Assembly (NCBI RefSeq): GCF_000467125.1
Contig: NZ_BATJ01000005.1
Location: forward strand, 212,041-276,040
Reading direction: 5' to 3'
From: Vibrio proteolyticus NBRC 13287
GTDB taxonomy: Bacteria; Pseudomonadota; Gammaproteobacteria; Enterobacterales; Vibrionaceae
DNA: 64,000 nucleotides
In this document: one piece after another, positions 55,360 to 63,917 of the stretch
Layout of the letters: each line of letters starts with the position of its first letter
Numbering within the stretch: position 1 is the stretch's first letter
The notes under the pieces: model-generated
The model's database searches: none
The model's input: the letters and a program-made list of their open reading frames with translations, nothing else
What the model was told of the DNA's origin: nothing
Translations under genes and position numbers: made by a program

Positions 55360-55833
55360 GGTGCGTAACCACAGTTGATAAAAGTCAGTTTCATCGTGCT
55401 TTGGATTCTTACGCACAAACTCCCAATTGTGGCGCTTGTAAAAAGTAAGAGCCCTAGTGTTAGTTCGACTTACTGAAAGTACTGCACGCTTACAACCTGC
55501 TCTAAACAAGACATTTACGATGTAATCCTGCAACTTAGGAGCTAGCCCTAAGCCACGGAAATTTGATTTTAAATAAATCAGATGCACATAACCAGTTTCA
55601 GGCTCTGGTGAAAAACTGCGAAACTCCAACTGTCCTGCGAACTGACCAGAAACAAAAATATGAATGTAGAACCACTCTGGAGTCACCAAACGCTCAATAA
55701 CTCGCTCGCGATAACCATTAATGAAATCATCGAATCCGTCATAATGACCGAAACTACAAAAGTATGCATCTTTTCTAGCATCTACGCATAAGTCTAAATC
55801 ATCGATACTTATTTGCCGAAAAGCGATTTCCAT
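55357..55833 (-). CDS. GNAT N-acetyltransferase (cassette)
   Basis: 158 residues. Acetyl-CoA loop YLKSNFRGLGLAPKLQDY and C-terminal SVSRTNTRALTFYKRHNWEFV. Substrate unknown. Confidence 0.87.
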   Translation of the reverse strand: MEIAFRQISIDDLDLCVDARKDAYFCSFGHYDGFDDFINGYRERVIERLVTPEWFYIHIFVSGQFAGQLEFRSFSPEPETGYVHLIYLKSNFRGLGLAPKLQDYIVNVLFRAGCKRAVLSVSRTNTRALTFYKRHNWEFVRKNPKHDETDFYQLWLRT

Positions 55834-55856
55834 ATCTACCTTTTCCCTCTAGCACC

Positions 55857-55976
55857 TAACGCCTTGTTAAGGTGTGAGGCACGCAATACCGAAGCCTCCG
55901 CATGCCACCTTAACCACTAAAACCAACGCATACCAAAAATGCCACGCGTGCCGAATCACTCTTTAACAATTTGTTA
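55857..55976 (-). repeat. attC site 28
   Basis: GCACGC-type with CTTTAACAATTTGTTA end. Confidence 0.93.
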
Positions 55977-55989
55977 GGTATTTCAACAA

Positions 55990-56361
55990 CTAGTGCAAAG
56001 AGTTAGCACAGGCTTTGTGAACTATCTCTTGAAACTCTCGGACCGTTACTTTGTTTTTAATTTTTGGCTTAAACTCTTCTTCATCAAAATAAACTACCGG
56101 ATCGACTACATCTTCGTCTTTAAGCTCAACCCCTATAGCTTCTTCAATATCAACAACTACAGTTATGAGATCTAAAACATCAGTATCAAAGTTTTGAGCA
56201 TAGAATGTCTTATCAATAGCAATTTCATCCACACGAACATCGAGAGTCTTAGCCATTGCATCTAGTACTTTATCGTCTACTGCATCACAGCTATTAGCCC
56301 AAACGAAGTTTGAGTACGTAATTGCTAACACTGAATACAACACAAGTTTGAGATATTTCAT
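55990..56361 (-). CDS. Exported acyl-carrier-protein-like protein (cassette)
   Basis: 123 residues: signal peptide (LVLYSVLAITYSNFVWA), then a small acidic helical domain that aligns with acyl carrier proteins: LDAMAKTLDVRVDEIAIDKTF, then DTDVLDLITVVVDIEEAIGVEL. Where ACPs have the DSL serine that carries phosphopantetheine, this protein has DVL. With an export signal and no attachment serine it cannot act as a normal ACP; it may bind a partner or be a decoy. Confidence 0.7.
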   Translation of the reverse strand: MKYLKLVLYSVLAITYSNFVWANSCDAVDDKVLDAMAKTLDVRVDEIAIDKTFYAQNFDTDVLDLITVVVDIEEAIGVELKDEDVVDPVVYFDEEEFKPKIKNKVTVREFQEIVHKACANSLH

Positions 56362-56379
56362 GTTTTCCTCTTTGATACC

Positions 56380-56504
56380 TAACGCCGCGTTAAGGGGTGA
56401 ACAACGCGATGCCGCCCAACTTAAACCATTGTGCCATAAACATAAAAGCTGAACTTTGAACCAAAACTGCCAAGCGTTGAGAATCCCTCTTAAACGCCTT
56501 GTTA
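56380..56504 (-). repeat. attC site 29
   Basis: CGCGTTAAGGGG form, very similar to attC 39. Confidence 0.93.
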
Positions 56505-56927
56505 TGTGCCCGAACTCATTGTGTACTCTGGGTGTCCCGTATGCTCGTCACATTGCTCACTGACGACTGTAAAGCCTTGAGACAGATAGAACTGATAACT
56601 AGCCTGATTTTCCTTATATACGGAAAGGCTCAATATCGCTCTTTGTGCTTTAGCATGACTTTACAATTGCTTACCGATACCTTGCCCCTGAAATGCAGGA
56701 AACACGAATATAGCTGCCAAGTTGTTTTCATACAACGCATAAAAGCCGACTATTTTCGACTCGATTTCGTATACGAAAACTTCTGACGCTGGGATATAAA
56801 CATTACGCATGCTCTCAACTTGAGACTCCCAAAAGTCAGCCGAGACAAAATCATGAGCTTTAACAGATGCTTCAAGCCAGATTTTAAGGACTGAATCTAA
56901 GTCATTTGAATTGTACTTTCTTATCAT
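56502..56927 (-). pseudogene. GNAT N-acetyltransferase with internal stop (cassette)
   Basis: Same length and frame (141 codons plus stop) as the intact gene at 58697, about 80 percent identical by eye. At codon 90 the intact copy has LLSHVK and this one has L, TAA, SHAK; the frame stays coherent afterwards (SLSVYKENQASYQFYLSQGF). A single nonsense codon therefore removes the last 51 residues, including the end of the GNAT fold. Confidence 0.85.
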
Positions 56928-56963
56928 TTTAGAACTCTAGATTGTCAATTTATCGGGGCAACA

Positions 56964-57082
56964 TAACGCCCGCTTAAGTGGTGAGCAACGCAACACGATG
57001 TTTCCGCATACCACCTAAATCACTAAATTTACCGCAAACTACAAATGCCATGCGTTGCGAATCCGCCTTAAAGCGTTTGTTA
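56964..57082 (-). repeat. attC site 30
   Basis: CCGCTTAAGTGG variant; overlaps the VOC gene stop. Confidence 0.93.
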
Positions 57083-57433
57083 TGTGGTAGTCCCACGAAG
57101 ACCAATTAAGTTTCCAAATGGGTCTTCTACTTGGCACATTGAAAGCCCATTTTCTATTGCCATTGGACCGCGATAAAGATAGGCACCAAGTGCTTCAAAG
57201 TGGGCTAACGCAACGTATAAGTTGCCAACAGACCAATAGATAACTGTGCCATTTTTACCTGTACCAACCTTTTCGTCTGCTTGGACAATTTCTAAGGAAA
57301 AGCCATTTAGATCAAGTACAGTAAAATCGAAATCTGGATGATAAATTGGAACAGCTTCTGGAAAGGCTTTCTTATACCATTCAAGCCCTTTCGCGACATC
57401 TGGAACATGAACAAGAATAGCCGAAGGGGTCAT
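57080..57433 (-). CDS. Glyoxalase/VOC-family protein (cassette)
   Basis: 117 residues from ATG 57433. VOC fold: ILVHVPDVAKGLEWYKKAFPEA, FDFTVLDLNGFSLEIVQAD, CQVEDPFGNLIGLRG. Close to YraH-like or bleomycin-binding subgroups; no function assigned. Confidence 0.85.
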   Translation of the reverse strand: MTPSAILVHVPDVAKGLEWYKKAFPEAVPIYHPDFDFTVLDLNGFSLEIVQADEKVGTGKNGTVIYWSVGNLYVALAHFEALGAYLYRGPMAIENGLSMCQVEDPFGNLIGLRGTTT

Positions 57434-57451
57434 AACTTCTCTCCTACCACA

Positions 57452-57574
57452 TAACGCCGCGTTAAGTGGTGAGCAACGCAATGCCACTCAACTTAAACTA
57501 TTGTGCTGTAAACACCAAAGCTGAATCAAACCGAAAATGCCAAGCGTTGGGAATCCGTCTTAAACGCTTTGTTA
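57452..57574 (-). repeat. attC site 31
   Basis: Its right third encodes the last residues of the PD-(D/E)XK protein. Confidence 0.93.
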
Positions 57575-58560
57575 TACAACAAACTTGCATGTTCGATGAT
57601 TTTTTCAGCGTCTTTGAGCATGTTTATCGTTTTCACTAAATCAATTACACCATACTCATCAGTAATACGGTACTCGTTAGACGCTATACATACCGTCATA
57701 AAGCTACCATTACCGAAACGAGGAGGCTTGCTAACCGTTAGATCAGTTCCTAAATTGGCAGCACAATCAGTGATTAACTCATGCCAATAATTACGAGTTT
57801 TACGTTTATCCCAGTTATCACCGACCCAAATTTTAAAACACAACTTTTCTAGTTCAAGTTGTAGGTAATGGTCACAGTCTTTATCAAAGTTCCAAGACCA
57901 CCAAAAGCCTAGAAAACCACCACTAGGGTTTGCGACATAATCCCAATTGCCGTTTTGTAGTTTCGTTTGTAGATATTGATAAAAACCAACCCAACTATCC
58001 CAGTGCCAATCTTTGATTGGTAATGTCTTAAAACTTTCGATACGCTGCTGTCGACCTTCCAAATATTCACGATAGTTTAATAAAACTTCATTTGTTCCCT
58101 TGTATTGAGTAAGAACTGCGAGAATATCTGACCTCAACACAGGGGCATATCCACTTTTTAGAACTTCAGATAAATCACTTTGTTCTTCAGTTTTGTAGTA
58201 AATTGGCAATATATTATCTTCGGTATATCCGCGGGAATTAATCTCAGACTTATAGCGATTAAGTTGATCAGAATGTTGTTTACTCCAAGTTTTATCCTCA
58301 ATAAGGATTGCATACTGCTCATTAATTGCGCACAGGACATCTATATTTTTATCCTGCTTTGTGACTTCAATTTTCGATATATTTACTGGAGCTATAAGCG
58401 AGTGCTTTTTGAAAATTTTACGAAGGAACTCAATCGAACATTTATGCAAACTAGAGTCTGACTGTTCATATGCAGGATCCGCCCAACTTAGGAACCAACA
58501 GATGAAAGCATCTTGTGAAAGTTCACTTGTTGCGAAACTAAATAAGTTTGGAGTTTTCAC
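57526..58560 (-). CDS. PD-(D/E)XK nuclease-superfamily protein (cassette)
   Basis: 344 residues. Starts LFSFATSELSQDAFICWFLSWAD, the entry motif of the PDDEXK_4 family, followed by KNIDVLCAINEQYAILIEDKTWS carrying the catalytic Asp and Glu-x-Lys (EDK). The C-terminal half contains aromatic repeats (FLGFWWSWNFDKDCDHYLQLELEKL). The final 17 residues (NKAFKTDSQRLAFSV region) are read from the attC itself. Relatives occur in phage-defence loci. Confidence 0.83.
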   Translation of the reverse strand: MKTPNLFSFATSELSQDAFICWFLSWADPAYEQSDSSLHKCSIEFLRKIFKKHSLIAPVNISKIEVTKQDKNIDVLCAINEQYAILIEDKTWSKQHSDQLNRYKSEINSRGYTEDNILPIYYKTEEQSDLSEVLKSGYAPVLRSDILAVLTQYKGTNEVLLNYREYLEGRQQRIESFKTLPIKDWHWDSWVGFYQYLQTKLQNGNWDYVANPSGGFLGFWWSWNFDKDCDHYLQLELEKLCFKIWVGDNWDKRKTRNYWHELITDCAANLGTDLTVSKPPRFGNGSFMTVCIASNEYRITDEYGVIDLVKTINMLKDAEKIIEHASLLYNKAFKTDSQRLAFSV

Positions 58561-58579
58561 CGTACTACCTCTTGTTGTA

Positions 58580-58699
58580 TAACGCCCTGTTAAGGGGTGA
58601 GCAACGCAATACCAAAGCCGCCGCCAACCACCTTAAACACTAAAACCAACGCATAGTAAAAATGCCACGCGTTGCGAATCCCTCTTGAACAGTTTGTTA
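58580..58699 (-). repeat. attC site 32
   Basis: Long-form; overlaps the intact GNAT stop. Confidence 0.93.
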
Positions 58700-59122
58700 T
58701 ATGCCCGAACTCATTGTGTACTCTGGATGTCCAGTGTGCTCATCCAATTGCTCACTCACGACTTTGAAGCCTTGAGACAAATAGAATTGATAACTAGCCT
58801 GATTTTCCTTGTATACAGAAAGACTCAATTCCGCCCTCTGAGTTTTAACATGACTCAATAGTTGCTTACCAATGCCTTTACCTTGAAGTTCAGGAGAGAC
58901 AAATATAGCAGCTAGGCTATTTTCATACAGTGCGTAAAAGCCAACTACTTTCGACTCAGCTTCGTAAACGTAAGTTTCTGAAGCTGGAATGTAGATGCTA
59001 CGCATGTTTTCTACTTGAGATTCCCAGAACTCAGCCGAAATGAAATCGTGAGCTTTAACTGACGCTTTAAGCCAAATTTCAAGAACTGAATCCATGTCAT
59101 TTTCGTTGTACTTTCTTATCAT
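58697..59122 (-). CDS. GNAT N-acetyltransferase, intact paralog (cassette)
   Basis: 141 residues: VSPELQGKGIGKQLLSHVK is the acetyl-CoA loop, ENQASYQFYLSQGFKVV the C-terminal motif. Related to the YjaB/PhnO-like acetyltransferases. Paralog of the broken copy at 56502; even the 35 bases upstream of the start match. Confidence 0.88.
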   Translation of the reverse strand: MIRKYNENDMDSVLEIWLKASVKAHDFISAEFWESQVENMRSIYIPASETYVYEAESKVVGFYALYENSLAAIFVSPELQGKGIGKQLLSHVKTQRAELSLSVYKENQASYQFYLSQGFKVVSEQLDEHTGHPEYTMSSGI

Positions 59123-59159
59123 TTTAAAGCTCTAAATAGCAGAATTTATCGGGGCAATA

Positions 59160-59279
59160 TAACGCCCAATTAAGGTGTGAGGCACGCAATACCGATGCTT
59201 CCGCATACCACCTTAACCACTAAAGCCAACGCATAGTAAAAATGCCACGCGTGCCGAATCACTCTTAAATTGTTTGTTA
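59160..59279 (-). repeat. attC site 33
   Basis: Near-identical to attC 21. Confidence 0.93.
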
Positions 59280-59707
59280 GTACGCTGTTCCTAAACCTTT
59301 TGATTTGCACCAAGATATTGAAATATAACACGAAACTGTTGGCTTAAAACGCTAAAGCCAAAGGGACAACTGCGAAACTAGAACTCAACCTCAAAACGCA
59401 AGTTGGCTAGAAGAAAAACACGCCCAACTACCCTATTTTGACCAATTTCAAATTAGCAAAGGATTCGGTCACCGAAACGTTAACAACCACACCAAAGAAC
59501 CGAATTTAAGGCAAAAACCAGCCACACAAGAGAAGCCGCACCCACGAAATAACCAAAAAGTTAGAAGCCGTAAACGGTGAAGTCAAAGCGGAAACTCAGC
59601 ATATAGTGCCACCGGAAAGAACGTGAAAGGCACGCCCGTTAAGGTGTAAAGCTAGGAAACGAAACCGATAAACACCTAAATTTTGACCTTTGATGCCAAC
59701 CCCGTAC
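59280..59707. other. Gene-less cassette, family A copy 4
   Basis: GTGCC/GGCAC at 59606-59610 and 59629-59633. All frames broken; the frame open in copies 1 and 2 has early stops here. Confidence 0.8.
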
Positions 59708-59827
59708 TAACGCCCTGCTAAGGGGTGAACAACGCAATACTGAAGCCGCCGCAAACCACCTTAATCACTAAAATCAACGCATAGTAAAAATGCCACGCGT
59801 TGTGAATCCCTCTTGAGCAGTTTGTTA
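59708..59827 (-). repeat. attC site 34
   Basis: CCCTGCTAAGGGG variant attached to family B copy 1. Confidence 0.93.
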
Positions 59828-60317
59828 GTTTGCAGGCCCAAAGTTTTGATTTTACGTTATTTTAAACTTTGCAAACAATAAACTTTATGTGCTTTGATGC
59901 ATTCAAGTCAGGCGTAGTCTAAAAGCGGCTAGTCAATGAAACCACGTGGAACAAACAACGCCGCAGAAAACGAACTCACAACACCAAAAAGCGTTTTTGG
60001 AAAACCATTCTCACAATGCGGACTTTCAACAAAGCCACTGAAACCACGTGAACTTACCACACCAGAGAAAACGCCATTTCAGCGAGTAAACCGACTTTTG
60101 TACCAACAAACTCAACGAGCAGAGTTTCAGCAAAAAAGTTCGACTCAGTTAACCCCAAAGTCGCCGCACCAAAGAACAAATCAACCGTTGAAACGATGCT
60201 AATTTTGGATTTTCACCACGCTAATTAACACTGAAATTGAACGCCAATACGACAATTTCAGCTTTGAGCTTTTACCACTAGATCTTGCGATATGGCTGCG
60301 TTTTTCCTCTTGCAAAC
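59828..60317. other. Gene-less cassette, family B copy 1
   Basis: Related to 62316-62682 through shared blocks CAAGTCAGGCG, TAAAAGCG, TGAAACCAC and GAAAACG at matching spacing. Contains an internal near-repeat (GAAACCACGTG at 59938 and 60040). A rightward 88-codon frame (59936-60202) has low-complexity composition (Thr, Pro, Lys, Gln) and no homologous frame in copy 2, so I do not call it a gene. Confidence 0.65.
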
Positions 60318-60437
60318 TAACGCCCTGTTAAGGTGTGAGCAGCGCAATACCGAAGCCGCCGCATACCACCTTAAACACTAAATTCAACGCATAGTAAAAA
60401 TGCCACGCGTTGCGAATCACTCTTAAACAGTTTGTTA
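60318..60437 (-). repeat. attC site 35
   Basis: Long-form; follows the DUF3291 gene. Confidence 0.93.
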
Positions 60438-60447
60438 TACGCGTAGT

Positions 60448-60894
60448 TCACACAAGATCTGTTTCAGTAAAGTTCGTTTTAAATGTGAAAGCAAATGGCG
60501 TATCTCCGTGGTCTCGCAAATGTTGAAGGCGGGACAACGCTTCTTGTGGCGTTGGTATATGGCCGTCTTCAACCCACCATAAAACATAAGTATCTTCTGT
60601 CAATCGATGAAACCATTCGCTTTTGCGGCGCATGAAATCTCTATGGCTAGTGCGAAACATAAAATTTTTAAGTGAGTCAATATTTTCCCAAACTGACATA
60701 TTTACAATCATGTTTGGATCATCAAACAACTTAATGCTTGTAGCATCACCAGAGTCGTCTTTTAAACGCCAGATAAAACCTTCACTTTCTTCAGCTATGC
60801 CATTAACCAGGTCTAAATTGTCTACAAATTCTTTAATTTCAGGCGCATCCAAAGGATATTTGGCAAGCGCAATATTTAACTGTGCTAATTTCAT
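60448..60894 (-). CDS. DUF3291 family protein (cassette)
   Basis: 148 residues from ATG 60894 (AAGGAGGG upstream). Family core: LAQLNIALAKYPLDAPEIKEFVDNLDLVNGIAEESEGFIWRL, VNMSVWENIDSLKNFMFRTSHRDFMRRKSEWF, YVLWWVEDGHIPT. Ferredoxin-like dimeric alpha/beta barrel, heme-oxygenase-like relatives; function unknown. Confidence 0.87.
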   Translation of the reverse strand: MKLAQLNIALAKYPLDAPEIKEFVDNLDLVNGIAEESEGFIWRLKDDSGDATSIKLFDDPNMIVNMSVWENIDSLKNFMFRTSHRDFMRRKSEWFHRLTEDTYVLWWVEDGHIPTPQEALSRLQHLRDHGDTPFAFTFKTNFTETDLV

Positions 60895-60923
60895 TTCATG
60901 ACCCTCCTTGGTCAATAAGCGTA

Positions 60924-61014
60924 TAACGCCGCATTAAGGTGTGAGCGACGTTTGGCTATACTTGAGCGAAGCGAAAATGCCAAGCGTTGCGAATCACTCT
61001 TAAATGCTTTGTTA
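60924..61014 (-). repeat. attC site 36 (short form)
   Basis: Short CTTGAGCGAAGCG type. Confidence 0.93.
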
Positions 61015-61020
61015 TATTAA

Positions 61021-61746
61021 TTACCACCGCCCTATGTGACCTGACAGCTGATTATGATTTCCCCATTGTCTGGGGCGAATTTGATCAATAGAACCAAGCT
61101 CAACAGGCATCAAGAACGTAGCAAAAAATTCAGTGTATGCGAGGTAATTACACTCGTTAACCTTATGCAGCAACGGTAACAGTATTTCAGGATTTACCGT
61201 TGAATCCTGAACCCAGTTAAACCTAAGGGATAAACGCATAACATCTGGAATTTTCGTCATAACTTGCTTCAATGCACACAACGCATTCACGCAATGAAGC
61301 AGGTTAGCCTCTTTACTTGATTCTATACGATTGTGTTTAAGACGATTATAAACACGCCACCAAGCCATCGGACTAGAGTAGGAAGTAGAACTCCATTTTT
61401 CAAATGGGCACAACAACAATGGCTTTCCTTTTAAAAGAACAGACTTACTTTCAGTCAATTTCAAGGTACTTTCTAATTCACGGTGGTAATCATAGATATT
61501 GGCACCATTTCTTGTCATTTCCCTCCCTTTGGCACCCGGGCGCTTAAATCGTTCTGGCATTTGAGCTCGCAGTAATGTGTCAATGACAGAGCAGGTTTCA
61601 ATGATGATAGATACAAGTCTAGGAGAGTGAATCTTTGCAAGATCCTTCTCCGAAGATAGTGGAACAATACCCACTACATCAGATAAACGGGATTCTATAT
61701 TTTCGTACCACTCGTAGATTTCTATTACAACTTCTTCATCAAACAT
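61021..61746 (-). CDS. Cassette protein, unknown, helical
   Basis: 241 residues from ATG 61746, largely alpha-helical and cytosolic. The segment PMAWWRVYNRLKHNRIESS resembles the Rx4-6H-type motifs of HEPN-like nucleases, but this is a weak hint. Family not recognised. Confidence 0.65.
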   Translation of the reverse strand: MFDEEVVIEIYEWYENIESRLSDVVGIVPLSSEKDLAKIHSPRLVSIIIETCSVIDTLLRAQMPERFKRPGAKGREMTRNGANIYDYHRELESTLKLTESKSVLLKGKPLLLCPFEKWSSTSYSSPMAWWRVYNRLKHNRIESSKEANLLHCVNALCALKQVMTKIPDVMRLSLRFNWVQDSTVNPEILLPLLHKVNECNYLAYTEFFATFLMPVELGSIDQIRPRQWGNHNQLSGHIGRW

Positions 61747-61767
61747 ACGAAATTCCAAATATTAATA

Positions 61768-61888
61768 TAACGCCGCGTTAAGGGGTGAATGCCGCATAAA
61801 CCAACCTTCCGCAGACCACTTTCACCACCAAAACTCACCGCAAACCAAAAATGCCACGCGGCATGAGTCCCGCTTGAACGCTTTGTTA
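61768..61888 (-). repeat. attC site 37
   Basis: GCCGCAT/GCGGCAT arm variant; attached to a gene-less cassette. Confidence 0.93.
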
Positions 61889-62192
61889 TGTAGCCTGTAT
61901 TTCAGCTTCAATTTGCCACCCAAGAAAAGCTGAACAAGCAGCGAATCTTGCCGCGCTCAAATTACCTGAAGTGGTTCACGAAATTGGACAGACAAAAAGA
62001 CCAGCGTCTGTGGATTCAAATCGACCAGCGACAAAGATCGCTTTTGTGTAGGGAGAACCTAACGAACGGAACCGACATTGCACACAGACGTTTCGATAAC
62101 ATAATGCTCGCCACACCTTGCGATAGATGAAGTATCCGCGAACCATTTGCCTAAGACAACTGGATATAAACACCAATATTTATAAAGCTACA
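61889..62192. other. Gene-less cassette body
   Basis: 304 bases. The only frames (a rightward 60-codon and a leftward 66-codon frame) lack ribosome sites and plausible composition. Not visibly related to families A or B. Confidence 0.6.
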
Positions 62193-62315
62193 TAACGCCC
62201 TGTTAAGCGGTGAGCAACGCTAACCACCCAACCTAAATATTTACACCGTAAACACTTTTACCAAATTTAGCATTAAACCGCCAAGCGTTGGGAATCCCTC
62301 TTGAACAGTTTGTTA
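62193..62315 (-). repeat. attC site 38
   Basis: CCTGTTAAGCGG variant attached to family B copy 2. Confidence 0.93.
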
Positions 62316-62682
62316 GTTGCCAAACCCAAGGATTTGATTTGACGTTTATTACCGCTTTGCCAACAAGACCTTTACGTATTTTGTAAAACTCAAGTCAGGC
62401 GCAGTTTAAAAGCGCCTGTCACTGAAACCACTTGGAATTTACAACGACGTAGAAAACGGACTTTGAACATCAAACAAACCTTTTGGAGCGACAATGCAGC
62501 AGAGCAGACTTTCAACAAGACAATCAGCGTCTACAACAGAAAACCCAAACCGCACAAAGCACCAAAGCACGATTTTTACAAACCCAAATAACTAGAAATT
62601 GAAATACGAAAACCTAGCCAAAAAACACATGGACATTAGCCCTAAACATTCTGCTTTAGTTACATTTTCCCTCGTTGGCAAC
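62316..62682. other. Gene-less cassette, family B copy 2
   Basis: Shorter relative of 59828-60317, sharing its first 150 bases best; no open frame of note. Confidence 0.65.
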
Positions 62683-62807
62683 TAACGCCGCGTTAAGGGG
62701 TGAACAACGCGATGCCACCCAACTTAAACCATTGTGTCATAAACACTAAAGCTAAACTTTGAACCAAAACTGCCAAGCGTTGAGAATCCCTCTTAAACGC
62801 TTTGTTA
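62683..62807 (-). repeat. attC site 39
   Basis: Very similar to attC 29; overlaps the isochorismatase-like stop. Confidence 0.93.
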
Positions 62808-63326
62808 GCCCGAAGTCAACGTTGCTGTAGAGTTCAGAACAATATTGGGATGCTTGGATAGAGTAAAGCTATGGTGTGCGATAATCGAAGGTGCATCTAA
62901 ATGAGGCTTACCGTGTGTTGTATGAGCATCCTCTATCAAGGTAACTTTGTAGCCTTTGCTTGCAGCACTAAACGCCGTTCTATCTATACAAAATTCTGTT
63001 GAATAGCCACATATAAGTACATGCTCAATCTCATTTTCATCTAGATATTCTCTTAAGTTTGTATCATGGAACGAGTCTGGAGTTCTTTTGCGAATCTTAT
63101 AGCTAGAATCGTTAATTGTTAAATCTGAAAACAGTTGCCAGCCATCACTTCCTGGCTCGAGTACTCCCGGGATTTCATGTTGTATAAATACAATTTTAAT
63201 TTCAGACGAGCTAGCGTAACCCAACAATTGCTTAATGTTGCTTATTACACATTCAGATAAATATGGAGGATTGGTGGAACCAAAAACTCCATTTTGAACA
63301 TCTACGACTAAAAGTGCCGATTTCAT
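62805..63326 (-). CDS. Isochorismatase-like cysteine hydrolase (cassette)
   Basis: 173 residues with the family triad: Asp in LLVVDVQNGVF, Lys in KRTPDSFHDT, Cys in GYSTEFCIDRTAFSA. YcaC/nicotinamidase-like hydrolase of an unknown amide or ether. Ribosome site AGGAGGAAG. Confidence 0.9.
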   Translation of the reverse strand: MKSALLVVDVQNGVFGSTNPPYLSECVISNIKQLLGYASSSEIKIVFIQHEIPGVLEPGSDGWQLFSDLTINDSSYKIRKRTPDSFHDTNLREYLDENEIEHVLICGYSTEFCIDRTAFSAASKGYKVTLIEDAHTTHGKPHLDAPSIIAHHSFTLSKHPNIVLNSTATLTSG

Positions 63327-63344
63327 ATTACTTCCTCCTAGGGC

Positions 63345-63465
63345 TAACGCCGCGTTAAGTAGTGAGCGACGCCTACACCTAACCTAAACCATTACACCGT
63401 AAACACAAAACTCAATTTGAACCAAGAATGCCATGCGTTGCGAATCTGCCTTAAACGCTTTGTTA
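63345..63465 (-). repeat. attC site 40
   Basis: CGCGTTAAGTAG variant; overlaps the GNAT stop. Confidence 0.93.
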
Positions 63466-63909
63466 TGAGGCAACTCGAAGCGACAGAGAAAGGAAGTTTT
63501 CATCGCTTTCAGTCACCTCATATCCAAGAAATTTATAAAACCTGACCGCTGACTCATTTCGAGTAAAGCTTGATAAGGTTACGTAACTACGCCCTTGCTC
63601 TCGCGCTATTTCTTGAACCATATTCATGACCCTTTCACCCAGTTTTTGATTTTGAAATTCTGGAAACACAATAAGTAAATGTACATGAAGTGCATTGTCG
63701 TAAGGCTTGAAGCATAGCATTCCAACTTGTGTGTTATTGAGATAAACCCAGTGAAACCAATGCGGCTCATAGTCACTTTTTAAACGATTGGCCTGAAACT
63801 CGTCACACCAACCAAAGACGGCATCGACATGCGAATAAATCCCCTGTTTCACAACAGAAAATAGACTTTCAAACTCATCACTTTCTATTTGTATTAATTG
63901 AATATCCAT
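63463..63909 (-). CDS. GNAT N-acetyltransferase (cassette)
   Basis: 148 residues from ATG 63909 (GAGGC just upstream; an ATG at 63918 on the attC border is possible). HLLIVFPEFQNQKLGERVM is the acetyl-CoA loop and NESAVRFYKFLGYEV the C-terminal motif. Confidence 0.87.
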   Translation of the reverse strand: MDIQLIQIESDEFESLFSVVKQGIYSHVDAVFGWCDEFQANRLKSDYEPHWFHWVYLNNTQVGMLCFKPYDNALHVHLLIVFPEFQNQKLGERVMNMVQEIAREQGRSYVTLSSFTRNESAVRFYKFLGYEVTESDENFLSLSLRVAS

Positions 63910-63917
63910 ATGCCTCA

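Noticed and set aside
59936..60202. Rightward 88-codon frame in family B copy 1
   Set aside because: Low-complexity composition, no convincing ribosome site, and the related cassette at 62316 has no counterpart.
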